This document shows, in pieces, positions 50,302 to 58,810 of a DNA stretch of 64,000 bases. Each line of letters begins with the position of its first letter. Position 1 is the first letter of the stretch. Source of the stretch: UMGS363 sp964402055 (GTDB lineage: Bacteria > Bacillota > Clostridia > Oscillospirales > Ruminococcaceae). The position numbers and the translations under genes were made by a program. Where the stretch lies: contig CAYOAV010000002.1 of NCBI GenBank assembly GCA_964402055.1, forward strand, positions 1 to 64,000. The letters are read 5' to 3'. The notes under the pieces were generated by a model that did no database searches, had not been told where the DNA came from, and saw nothing but the letters and a program-made list of their open reading frames with translations.

Positions 50302-51030
50302 TTAAAACTCATCAACAACGCTGAGAGCCTTGCAGATACTGTCTTGGATAAGCAGATCAGCTTCATTATCCTTTGGAGTTGGTGTTTTATTTATCAGCAC
50401 GAGCCTGTTTCCTTTATAATAGTCAATAAGTCCGCTTGCAGGGTATACCGTCAGTGATGTTCCGCCGATAATAAGCATATCAGCTTCTGAAATAGCTTTT
50501 ACAGCACCATCAACTGTTTGCTGGTTAAGACCTTCTTCATAAAGAACAACATCAGGCTTGACAAGACCGCCGCACTTGATACAAGGTGGAGGACCATCAA
50601 CGCTTTTTATGTATTCCGCAGGGTGATTTTCGCCGCATCTAAGACAATAATTTCTATGTACAGATCCGTGAAGCTCATAAACGGTTTTGCTTCCTGCTTT
50701 ATAATGCAATCCGTCAATATTCTGTGTTACAACAGCTGTAAGCTTGCCCATCTGTTCGAGCTTTGCAAGAGCGTAATGGGCAGAATTAGGCTGTGCATCA
50801 AGGCAAAGCATTTTCTCACGGTAAAATTCATAAAAATCCGCAAGATGATTAACATAAAATGATCTGCTCAGGATAGTTTCGGGCGGATATTTATATTTTT
50901 GATTATAAAGTCCGTCAACACTGCGGAAATCTGGTATACCGCTTTCAGTGGAAACACCTGCTCCGCCGAAAAAAACGATTTTTTCTGCTTCTTCTATCCA
51001 TTTTTTGAATTGTAAAAGCTTTTTGTCCAT
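50302..51030 (-). CDS. cobB: NAD-dependent protein deacylase, SIR2 family
   Basis: A sirtuin that removes acyl groups from lysine at the cost of NAD+. The 242-residue product has the NAD-binding blocks FFGGAGVSTESGIPDFRS and TQNIDGLHYKAG, the catalytic histidine in YELHGSVHRNYC, four zinc cysteines (CLRC and CIKC), and VKPDVVLYEEGL. Its place between folA and nadC puts an NAD-consuming enzyme beside NAD synthesis. Confidence 0.96.
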   Translation of the reverse strand: MDKKLLQFKKWIEEAEKIVFFGGAGVSTESGIPDFRSVDGLYNQKYKYPPETILSRSFYVNHLADFYEFYREKMLCLDAQPNSAHYALAKLEQMGKLTAVVTQNIDGLHYKAGSKTVYELHGSVHRNYCLRCGENHPAEYIKSVDGPPPCIKCGGLVKPDVVLYEEGLNQQTVDGAVKAISEADMLIIGGTSLTVYPASGLIDYYKGNRLVLINKTPTPKDNEADLLIQDSICKALSVVDEF

Positions 51031-51051
51031 ATTATCCTCTTTTCGTCACAG

Positions 51052-51537
51052 TCATATCTTTTCGTAGGTGCAGAAATGATATTTCAGTCCTTCATATTCA
51101 TACTCATCAGAGGCTTGTGTTAATTTCCATTCATCTGATTTATCAAGATCGGGAAAGAAAACTTCAGCATTGGCATTTGAGCTGATCTTTGTTATAAGTG
51201 CTTTTTTGCAATAGGGGAGAAGCTGCCTATATATTTCACCGCCGCCAACAACAAATATTTCTTCTTTATTTTCAGCAAGCTTTGCCACTTCGTTTACGCT
51301 GTTTACTGTTATTGCATTTTCAACCTTATAATTTGGATCTTTTGTAAGAATTATATTTGTTCTATCCTTAAAAGGCTTACTGTTCGGCAGAGATTCAAGC
51401 GTTTTCCTGCCCATTATTACTGTATGACCAAGTGTAGTTTTTCTGAAAAACTTCATATCCTCAGGAATATGGAAAAGGAGATCGCCATTTTTGCCAATTC
51501 CGAAATCAGCATCAACAGCGGCTATTGCCGTAAGCAT
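51052..51537 (-). CDS. folA: Dihydrofolate reductase
   Basis: Reduces dihydrofolate with NADPH. The 161-residue product has AIAAVDADFGIGKNGDLLFHIPEDMKFFR, MGRKTLESLP, and VVGGGEIYRQLLP, all standard DHFR blocks. The start MLTAIAAVD at 51537 follows AAAGGACTG. It is paired with thyA (19 bp), which produces the dihydrofolate that it recycles. Confidence 0.97.
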   Translation of the reverse strand: MLTAIAAVDADFGIGKNGDLLFHIPEDMKFFRKTTLGHTVIMGRKTLESLPNSKPFKDRTNIILTKDPNYKVENAITVNSVNEVAKLAENKEEIFVVGGGEIYRQLLPYCKKALITKISSNANAEVFFPDLDKSDEWKLTQASDEYEYEGLKYHFCTYEKI

Positions 51538-51556
51538 ATATATCAGTCCTTTCGCA

Positions 51557-52387
51557 TTAAATTGCGACCTCTATTTTAAAATCACCCTCATGGTATTTAT
51601 AATTTTTAAGTGAGAAGCTTTCGGGCGAAAATTTATAGAAATCATTTATAGATGTATCAATTGTAAATTCAGGTGCGTCAAAGGGTTCGTTCTTGATTAT
51701 TTCCTTTATAATAGGTATATGCCTGTCATAGATATGAGCATTCGCTATGACGTGAACAAGCTCTCCGACCTTAAGACCGCTGACCTGTGCGAGCATATGA
51801 ACCAAAACTGCGTATTGGCAGACATTCCAGTTATTGGCGGTAAGCATATCCTGTGAGCGCTGATTAAGAAGAGCATTCAGCTTGCCGTCAGAAACATTAA
51901 AGGTTAAGCTGTAAGCACACGGATAAAGACCCATTTCCGAAAGATCGTGATGATTGTAAAGGTTCGTTATAATACGTCTGCTTGCAGGATTATTTTTTAA
52001 ATCGAAAAGAACTCTGTCAACCTGATCAAAATCACCTTCGGGATAATGATGCTTTACACCGAGCTGATAGCCGTAAGCCTTTCCGATAGAGCCATTTTCA
52101 TCCGCCCAGCTATCCCATATATGAGAATCAAGCTCGGAAATATTATTGGATTTTTTTTGCCATATCCACAATAGCTCCTTTACAGCCGTTTTAAGATATG
52201 TTCTACGCAGAGTAATAATTGGAAATTCCTTAGAAAGATCATATCTGTTGACGATGCAGAAGCGGCTTATGGTATGTGCAGGTGTACCGTCCTCCCATTT
52301 GGGGCGAACCTTCATATCTGTATCCATAACACCGTTTTCGAGTATATTATTAACATTATTTATAAAAATACTATCTGCAAGGCTCAT
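51557..52387 (-). CDS. thyA: Thymidylate synthase, B. subtilis ThyA/phage phi3T-like
   Basis: Methylates dUMP to dTMP using methylene-tetrahydrofolate. The 276-residue product has the catalytic Cys157 in LYPCAYSL, NNPASRRIITNLYN, NQRSQDMLTANNWNVCQYAVL and ANAHIYDRHI. The sequence follows the divergent B. subtilis ThyA (phage phi3T) type rather than the common E. coli type: KWEDGTPAHT, KELLWIWQ, HIWDSW and KAYGYQLG. ATG 52387 follows AGGGAGA; an upstream start at 52414 lies before this site. It is the first gene of the run toward the epimerase-like gene. Confidence 0.95.
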   Translation of the reverse strand: MSLADSIFINNVNNILENGVMDTDMKVRPKWEDGTPAHTISRFCIVNRYDLSKEFPIITLRRTYLKTAVKELLWIWQKKSNNISELDSHIWDSWADENGSIGKAYGYQLGVKHHYPEGDFDQVDRVLFDLKNNPASRRIITNLYNHHDLSEMGLYPCAYSLTFNVSDGKLNALLNQRSQDMLTANNWNVCQYAVLVHMLAQVSGLKVGELVHVIANAHIYDRHIPIIKEIIKNEPFDAPEFTIDTSINDFYKFSPESFSLKNYKYHEGDFKIEVAI

Positions 52388-52419
52388 ATAAATCTCCCTT
52401 AAAAATTTGTTCATTTAAT

Positions 52420-52448
52420 ATTATAACACATTGAATTGCAAAAATCAA
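52420..52448 (-). promoter_or_regulatory. Promoter of thyA-folA-cobB
   Basis: On the minus strand, TTGATT (plus 52443-52448) and TATAAT (plus 52420-52425), 17-nt spacer. Confidence 0.75.
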
Positions 52449-52473
52449 TAGCAAATATTCAATATAAAGGCAA

Positions 52474-52504
52474 AAAGCTGTTTATTTATAGTTTTTTCAG
52501 CTTT
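52474..52504 (-). terminator. Possible terminator overlapping the pcrA stop
   Basis: AAAGCTG and CAGCTTT (plus 52474-52480 and 52498-52504) pair around the stop codon, with a T run following on the minus strand. The stem is only 7 bp. Confidence 0.4.
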
Positions 52505-54867
52505 GCGAAGTTCTGCATTATCTTTTTTGTGCCGACCTTATCAAAAGCAATTTCAAGCATAGCGTCATTACTCATCTTTTTTATCGAAAGGATAGTGCCT
52601 TCACCGAAAACGTTATGATATACCTGCTCGCCAACGCTATAATCGTCGGTGTTGTTTTTCTTTGCTTTTTTTAGCTGTTGATTCACAATCTGGCTTTTAA
52701 GATCATAGGCAGGCTCTGTTGAAACAAAACCGTTTTTATCATTGTCACTGATTCGTTCATTTGAATTTAAATCTATCCTTTCGATATATTCGGCAGGAAT
52801 TTCCTTTATAAAGCGTGAAATCTGGTTCATCATCGTTGAGCCGTAAAGCATTCTTCGGATGGTATGAGAAACATAAAGCTTACGCTTTGCACGAGTTATG
52901 GCAACATATGCAAGTCTGCGTTCTTCTTCAAGATCTTCCAGTGTATCGTAGCTTCGTCTGCTTGGGAATATTCCTTCTTCTGCTCCGACAATGAAAACAG
53001 TATCAAATTCAAGTCCCTTAGCGGAGTGTATAGTCATAAGACTTACGGCTTCCGTTGAGTTGTCCATTCTATCAGCGTCTGTAAAAAGAGAAATTTCTTC
53101 TAGAAACTCAGAAAGCGATGGCTTTTCATCATCATTTTTGCTGTCAATATAAGTCATTATATTGGATTTAAGCTCGGATATATTTTCAAGTCTGCCTATA
53201 CCTTCATCACCGAGTGATTTCATATATGTTTCATAGCCTGTTATGTTAAGTATTTCGTCAATAAGTTCTTCAAGCGGCTGACTTTCAGCAAATTCCGTTA
53301 GATGAACGAACATAGCCGCAGCTTTTTTTAGTGCCGCTGATTTTTTTCCAAGCATAGGATAGCTGTCAACATTCTGCATAATCTCGATTGGAGAAACTCC
53401 CAGGTCGCCTGATATCTGTTCAATCATAAGAACGGTTGAATCGCCGATACTTCTTTTTGGTTCATTGATAATACGTTTGAAACGCAGCATATCCATAGGA
53501 TTGTTTATCACAGAAAGATACGCAACCATATCCCTGATTTCCTTACGATCATAGAAACGCTGACCGCCGATAACACGATAGGGGATAGCTTTTAATGTAA
53601 ACTCTCGTTCAAGTGCGTTTGATTGTGCATTTGTGCGGTATAGAATTGCATAGTCGCTGTAGCTTTTTCCGTCATAATTGCCATTTTTAATAGTATCGGC
53701 AACAAATCCAGCTTCCTTATGTTCATCGGAGGCTTTAAAAAGCGTCAAAGGCTCGCCCTTGCCCATATCAGTCCAAAGTCGTTTTTCGTTTCTCTGGGAG
53801 TTATTGGCAATAACAGCATTTGCCGCATCGAGAATATTCTGCGTTGAGCGATAATTTTGTTCAAGACGAATTGCAACTGCTCCGTCAAACTGTTTTTCAA
53901 AATCAAGGATATTCCTGATCGTTGCACCTCTGAATTTGTATATTGACTGGTCGTCATCTCCGACAACACAGATATTACCGTGCTTTTGTGACAGCAGAGT
54001 AACAAGCTTAAGCTGTGCAAGGTTAGTGTCCTGATACTCGTCTACCATTATGTAGCGATAGCGGTTGCTATAATGATCGAGAACATCGTCATTTTCGCTG
54101 AAAAGCTGAACCGTCAGCATAATTATATCATCGAAATCAACAGCATTCGCCATTTTCAGACGTTTCTGATATTCCTTGTAAAGTCGTGAAACTCCAAGCT
54201 TGAAATAATCATTTGATGCATTTTCAGAGTATATTTCAGGTGTAATAAGATTATCCTTTGCGTGCGATATCATCGAAATTACAGCTTTGGGATTAAAGGT
54301 TTTATCCGATATATCAATACTTTCATAGCAGGATTTAAGCAAACGCAGGCTGTCATCACTGTCATAAATTGTGAAATCTGAATTGTAGCCTAACCTTGCA
54401 ATTTCACGACGCAATATTCTTACGCAAACCGAGTGAAATGTTGCCGCAGTGATGTTATCAGCTTGTTCACCAAGCATTGAGGAAAGTCTTTCCTTTAATT
54501 CTCCTGCGGCTTTATTTGTAAAGGTGATAGCCATTATTTTCCAGGGGTCAACAGTATTAACGGCAGTAATTTCCTTAAGACGGTTGACAGTTATCTCATC
54601 ACGCTCGCCGTTATAGCTTTCAAGGAATGCAACATCATCATCGTTTACGAAAGGGGGGATATTTTCATCAGAATAAGCCGTTCCGAAGTTCACCATATTT
54701 GCGATACGGTTTACAAGCACAGAAGTTTTTCCGCTTCCCGCACCTGCAAGAATGAGAACAGCACCCTCTGTTGTAAAAACAGCTTTTTTCTGCATATCAT
54801 TGAGCTTATCAAAATATTTATTCAATGCGTTTTTCTTTGCTTTCAAAAAATCTTCCTTAACTGACAT
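52486..54867 (-). CDS. pcrA: ATP-dependent DNA helicase PcrA/UvrD
   Basis: A 3'-5' superfamily 1 helicase for repair and replication restart. The 793-residue chain has motif I AGAGSGKT (41-48), Ia AITFTNKAAGELKERL, II VDEYQDTN, III VVGDDDQSIYKFRGA, IV LEQNYRST, V LMTIHSAKGLEFD and VI RLAYVAITRAK, and a C-terminal Tudor-like end (VGEQVYHNVFGEGTI). An insertion of about 45 residues between motifs I and Ia (FGTAYSDENIPPF to ITAVNTVD) is not usual for PcrA. ATG 54867 follows GGAGGA. It is a single-gene unit. Confidence 0.96.
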   Translation of the reverse strand: MSVKEDFLKAKKNALNKYFDKLNDMQKKAVFTTEGAVLILAGAGSGKTSVLVNRIANMVNFGTAYSDENIPPFVNDDDVAFLESYNGERDEITVNRLKEITAVNTVDPWKIMAITFTNKAAGELKERLSSMLGEQADNITAATFHSVCVRILRREIARLGYNSDFTIYDSDDSLRLLKSCYESIDISDKTFNPKAVISMISHAKDNLITPEIYSENASNDYFKLGVSRLYKEYQKRLKMANAVDFDDIIMLTVQLFSENDDVLDHYSNRYRYIMVDEYQDTNLAQLKLVTLLSQKHGNICVVGDDDQSIYKFRGATIRNILDFEKQFDGAVAIRLEQNYRSTQNILDAANAVIANNSQRNEKRLWTDMGKGEPLTLFKASDEHKEAGFVADTIKNGNYDGKSYSDYAILYRTNAQSNALEREFTLKAIPYRVIGGQRFYDRKEIRDMVAYLSVINNPMDMLRFKRIINEPKRSIGDSTVLMIEQISGDLGVSPIEIMQNVDSYPMLGKKSAALKKAAAMFVHLTEFAESQPLEELIDEILNITGYETYMKSLGDEGIGRLENISELKSNIMTYIDSKNDDEKPSLSEFLEEISLFTDADRMDNSTEAVSLMTIHSAKGLEFDTVFIVGAEEGIFPSRRSYDTLEDLEEERRLAYVAITRAKRKLYVSHTIRRMLYGSTMMNQISRFIKEIPAEYIERIDLNSNERISDNDKNGFVSTEPAYDLKSQIVNQQLKKAKKNNTDDYSVGEQVYHNVFGEGTILSIKKMSNDAMLEIAFDKVGTKKIMQNFAKLKKL

Positions 54868-54989
54868 AATTTCCTCCGAATAGTACAAAAATCAATAACT
54901 TATATTATATCATATTCCATTCATAAACGGAAGTAATTACAAGTTATTTTTACATATTGATAATATTTTAAAAACACTTGGTTAAACAT

Positions 54990-55023
54990 AAAAAACACAG
55001 CCTGCGAATAAACAGACTGTGTT
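54990..55023 (-). terminator. Terminator of the fucose operon
   Basis: AACACAGCCTG with CAGACTGTGTT (plus 54994-55004 and 55013-55023), one mismatch, then a T-rich stretch on the minus strand. Confidence 0.75.
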
Positions 55024-55041
55024 AAAAAATTGATTTAAGCT

Positions 55042-56814
55042 TTATTTATAAAGAGCCCCATAGGTTTCGCAAGCCTTGAAATCAGCACTTTCTTTATTTT
55101 CAGTGCCGAATGAAGACCAAGCGTGAGGACGGTAGATATCCTCCTCGGGAACGTTATGCATCGCAACAGGTATACGAAGCATTGATGCAAGCGTAATGAG
55201 ATCCTTTCCGATATGACCTGCGGCAAATGCACCGTGATTTGCACCCCAGTTTGCCATTACCGAATAAACGTCCTTGAAAGCTGTTTTTTCAGGCACAAGA
55301 TTAGGTACGAACCATGTTGTAGGCCATGTTTTATCTGTACGTTCATCAAGCGGCTTGTGAATTTCATCGGGTAGAACCACTGTATAACCCTCTGCAAGCT
55401 GAAGAACAGGACCAACTCCGTCAACAATATTAACTCTTATCATTGTTACAGGCATTTCATGCTGTGTACGGAAATGTGACGAGAATCCGCCGCCTCTGAA
55501 ATATCCGAGGTTTGCGGGGCACCAATCGACCTTGCTGAGAATTGCGTCAATGTCAGTATCTGTCATATCCCACCATTTTTTCATAAGGTTAGTGCCGTTT
55601 TCGTCCTTTGCCATACCTGTTCCGTCAAGTGCCGCCGCACCTGAATTGATAAGATGTATAAATCCGTTTGCGGCTCTGCCCGTTGGCTTTTTGCCTGTCA
55701 CACGTTCAACAGCTTCGGGACTCCAGTATGTACGAACGTCTGCGAAAACAGAAGCCGCACCTGTAAGAAGTGTACCGAAAAGCATAGCAGTACCGTTAAG
55801 TCCATCATTTTCGGTTGCAAATGTGAGAGGCTGTTTCTTTCCGTTCCAATCAAATGTAGTATTGAGTAAGGATTCGCAGAAATCGGCGTTTGGAAGCCAG
55901 TCTGTCCATTGACGCTGACCTTGAAAGCCGCCCATAACAGCATTTCTGCCGTTAGCCTCTTCTTTCCAGCCCATTTCACGCAGTTTTTCGTTACCAAGCA
56001 TTATATCACGCACAATAAGCGTCATTTTTACAGTAAATTCCCACTGTTCTTCGTGTGACATAACCTTTTTGTTTCCTGGATTGATTTCGGTATTGATATC
56101 CATACCCTCTGGGCAGTGAGCCTTTGTCCAGGCAAGAGCCTTTTCATATTCATCGTGATCATAAATTTCGAGATGTATTCTGCGGAGAATTTCCGTCATA
56201 TCAACCCATTCAGGGCGAAGTCCGAGGTAATTCTGCATAAACATAGCGTCACAGTAAGAGCCTGCAATGCCCATTGCAACACCGCCGATATTGACATAAG
56301 CCTTTGTTTTCATCCAGCCGACAGCAACGGCACAGCGTGCAAAGCGAAGTATTTTCTCTGAAACATCATCTGGGATAGAAGTATCGTCAGCGTCCTGAAC
56401 ATCGTGACCGTAAATAGAAAATGCAGGAAGTCCTCTTTGTGCATGAGCAGACATTGCCGCCGCAAGATATACCGCACCCGGACGTTCCGTGCCGTTAAAT
56501 CCCCATACAGCTTTAATAGTAGTTGGGTTAAGGTCTATTGTTTCAGTAACGTAGCACCAGCAGGGGGTAACAGAAAGAGTTGCACAGATATTTTGTGTTG
56601 AGAAAAATTCTTCAGCTCTTGCAGCTTCTGCACCGCCTCCGATTGTGAATGGTGTGATGACGCATTCAACAGGAGTTCCGTCAGGATATTTGCAATTTTC
56701 CTCAATAAGCTTTTTTGCAGAGTTCGCCATATTCATAGTCTGAACCTCAAGAGATTCTCTGACTCCGAACTGTCTGCCGTCGATAATTGGTCTTATTCCT
56801 ATTCTTGGGTACAT
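55042..56814 (-). CDS. fucI: L-fucose isomerase
   Basis: Converts L-fucose to L-fuculose, using Mn2+. The 590-residue length is close to the E. coli enzyme. The product shows MYPRIGIRPIIDGR, PFTIGGGAEAARAEEF, WGFNGTERPGAVYLAA, YGHDVQDADD, GFQGQRQWTDWLPN, the metal-site region FATENDGLNG and PANLGYFRGGGFSSHF. AAGGAGA precedes ATG 56814; a longer frame from 56871 overlaps the kinase end. It is the last gene of the fucose operon. Confidence 0.97.
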   Translation of the reverse strand: MYPRIGIRPIIDGRQFGVRESLEVQTMNMANSAKKLIEENCKYPDGTPVECVITPFTIGGGAEAARAEEFFSTQNICATLSVTPCWCYVTETIDLNPTTIKAVWGFNGTERPGAVYLAAAMSAHAQRGLPAFSIYGHDVQDADDTSIPDDVSEKILRFARCAVAVGWMKTKAYVNIGGVAMGIAGSYCDAMFMQNYLGLRPEWVDMTEILRRIHLEIYDHDEYEKALAWTKAHCPEGMDINTEINPGNKKVMSHEEQWEFTVKMTLIVRDIMLGNEKLREMGWKEEANGRNAVMGGFQGQRQWTDWLPNADFCESLLNTTFDWNGKKQPLTFATENDGLNGTAMLFGTLLTGAASVFADVRTYWSPEAVERVTGKKPTGRAANGFIHLINSGAAALDGTGMAKDENGTNLMKKWWDMTDTDIDAILSKVDWCPANLGYFRGGGFSSHFRTQHEMPVTMIRVNIVDGVGPVLQLAEGYTVVLPDEIHKPLDERTDKTWPTTWFVPNLVPEKTAFKDVYSVMANWGANHGAFAAGHIGKDLITLASMLRIPVAMHNVPEEDIYRPHAWSSFGTENKESADFKACETYGALYK

Positions 56815-56828
56815 AAAAATTCTCCTTT

Positions 56829-58298
56829 TCAGCTGATAATTTTGCGATATTTCTGATATGCGTTCTCCCATTCGCTGATATTTTCGGGAGCATAATTAAT
56901 TATTTTATCTGAATTTGCTATAATTTTTCTTGCGGCAATTATATCCTTTATGTCACCCGAAGCGATGAGCTGTAAGGCTATATTTCCATAGGCTGTTGCT
57001 TCAATAGGACCTGCCGCAACCTCGCAACCGCAGGAATTTGCAGTCATCTGACATAGCATTCTGTCCTTTGTTCCTCCGCCGACAAGATGTATTTTTTTAT
57101 AGCATTTTTTAGTGCATTCTTTTATTTCATCGAAAGCAAGACGGTATTTCAAAGCTAAGCTCTCGTAAATACACCGCATTATCTCTCCGATTGTTTCAGG
57201 TACAAACTGACCTGTTCTGCGGCAATAATCACGCACACGCTGAGGAATATTTCCCTCGGGAACGAATTCAGGTGAATCGGGATCAATAAAGCATTTGAAC
57301 GGCTCAGCATCAAGTGCGGATTTTTCAAGCTCGGCGAAGGAATATTCATTGCCGTCACGTTTAAACTGCCGTCTTGATTCCTGAATTAACCATAAGCCGA
57401 TGATATTTTTGAGGAAGGTTGTTTTTTTACCGTAGCCGACCTCATTTGTGATATTAAGTCTTGAAGACGCTTCGGTTAAAACAGGGGAGTTATTTTCCGT
57501 TCCGAAAAGCGACCATGTTCCGCAGGAAATAAAGATGAAATCATCATCCTCGCTAGGTGTTGCCGCCGCCGCACATTGAGTATCATGACCGCATACTGAA
57601 ATAACATTCGCTTTAGGAATACCAAGCTCTGTACATATATCGTCTGATAATTCTCCGAGTAAGGTAGCAGGCTGTTTTATATCGGGTAATATATCCCTCG
57701 GAAGTCCGAGCGAGAAAATTATTTCTTCGGACCAGCAATATTGCTTAGCGTCAAGAAGCTGTGTTGTTGAGGCTATCGAAAGCTCTGCACCTTTTTGCCC
57801 CGTAAGCATATAACCGAATAAATCTGGCATCAGAAGCATAGTCTTGGCATTTTTTAGCAATTGAGGACGTTTTAATTTCAGAGAAAGAAGCTGAAAAACC
57901 GTGTTAATATCCATAAGCTGGATACCTGTTACATTGTAAAATTTTTCCTTACTGATTATTTTCAAAGCTTCTTCGGGAATACCATTTGTTCTGCTGTCAC
58001 GATAATGTATCGGCATTTCCAAAAGATGACCGTCCTCACCGATAAGTCCAAAATCCACGCCCCAAGTGTCAATTGCAAGACTGTCAAAGCCACCGCTTTT
58101 GTTAGCTTTAATAAGACCTTGCTTTACCTCGTGAAAAAGCCTTGGAAAATCCCAATAAAGAGTGTCATTCATTCTCACGGGTGTATTTTCAAACCGATGC
58201 ACCTCTTCAAGCTTTATAGAATTACCATCAAAACGTCCGATTATTGCTCTTCCGCTCGAAGCTCCGAAATCAAAGGCAAGTACACGTTTTTCGCTCAT
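56829..58298 (-). CDS. FGGY sugar kinase of RhaB type, probable L-fuculokinase
   Basis: A 489-residue sugar kinase that by position phosphorylates L-fuculose to L-fuculose 1-phosphate. The sequence follows rhamnulokinase (RhaB) rather than E. coli FucK: FDFGASSGRAIIGRFDG, IDTWGVDFGLIGEDG, YRDSRTNGIPEEAL, GIQLMDINTVFQL, LLMPDLFGYMLTG, SCGTWSLFGTE, NEVGYGKKTTFLKNIIGLWLIQE and VGGGTKDRMLCQMTA. No rhaA or rhaD is nearby, and the neighbours are fucU, fucO, fucA and fucI. The ATG overlaps the fucU stop (ATGA). Confidence 0.9.
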   Translation of the reverse strand: MSEKRVLAFDFGASSGRAIIGRFDGNSIKLEEVHRFENTPVRMNDTLYWDFPRLFHEVKQGLIKANKSGGFDSLAIDTWGVDFGLIGEDGHLLEMPIHYRDSRTNGIPEEALKIISKEKFYNVTGIQLMDINTVFQLLSLKLKRPQLLKNAKTMLLMPDLFGYMLTGQKGAELSIASTTQLLDAKQYCWSEEIIFSLGLPRDILPDIKQPATLLGELSDDICTELGIPKANVISVCGHDTQCAAAATPSEDDDFIFISCGTWSLFGTENNSPVLTEASSRLNITNEVGYGKKTTFLKNIIGLWLIQESRRQFKRDGNEYSFAELEKSALDAEPFKCFIDPDSPEFVPEGNIPQRVRDYCRRTGQFVPETIGEIMRCIYESLALKYRLAFDEIKECTKKCYKKIHLVGGGTKDRMLCQMTANSCGCEVAAGPIEATAYGNIALQLIASGDIKDIIAARKIIANSDKIINYAPENISEWENAYQKYRKIIS

Positions 58299-58723
58299 TT
58301 TACAACACCCTTTTTAAGGATAATATTGGCGTAAATGGCTTCCTCGCCTGTGGCAACAACAGCATATGCTTTTTTAGCTCTCTCATAAAATGCAAAGCGT
58401 TCTATCATTTCTATTTTACAGTTTTCAGGTTCATATTTATTGATTATTTCTTTGTAATCTTCCCATATTGTCGGAACAACTGGATCTCCTTTTACTACCT
58501 CCATAAGCATAACAGGCTTCTCTGTGTAGGTATCAAGCGGAAAAAACTGCATTATAGCGTCAAGAAGCTCGGCAGCATCATGTCCATCACAGCGTACAAC
58601 ACGTTTTCCAAAGGTTTCGGCAGGGAAGTTGCCGTCTGCAATAACTATTTCATCACCATGTCCCATTTCCATAAGCGTTTTTATAAGTTCGGGTGATAGT
58701 ATTTTAGGAATATTTTTGAGCAT
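58295..58723 (-). CDS. fucU: L-fucose mutarotase (RbsD/FucU family)
   Basis: Interconverts the alpha and beta anomers of L-fucose, which speeds isomerase use. The 142-residue protein has LMEMGHGDEIVIADGNFPAE with the catalytic His of the MGHGDE motif, RCDGHDAAELLDAI and PTIWEDY near the C-terminus. ATG 58723 follows AGGAGGA. It is coupled to the kinase gene downstream. Confidence 0.95.
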   Translation of the reverse strand: MLKNIPKILSPELIKTLMEMGHGDEIVIADGNFPAETFGKRVVRCDGHDAAELLDAIMQFFPLDTYTEKPVMLMEVVKGDPVVPTIWEDYKEIINKYEPENCKIEMIERFAFYERAKKAYAVVATGEEAIYANIILKKGVVK

Positions 58724-58765
58724 TTGCGTCCTCCTATGTATCAATTATCCAATCAATTCACAAAA

Positions 58766-58800
58766 CAGGATTTCCGCAGAAAATGTCTACGGAAATCCTG
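58766..58800 (-). terminator. Stem-loop between fucO and fucU
   Basis: CAGGATTTCCG with CGGAAATCCTG (plus 58766-58776 and 58790-58800), perfect 11-bp arms. The T tract on the minus strand is only four or five, so it may act as a partial terminator or mRNA stabiliser inside the operon. Confidence 0.6.
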
Positions 58801-58810
58801 CCTGAAATAA

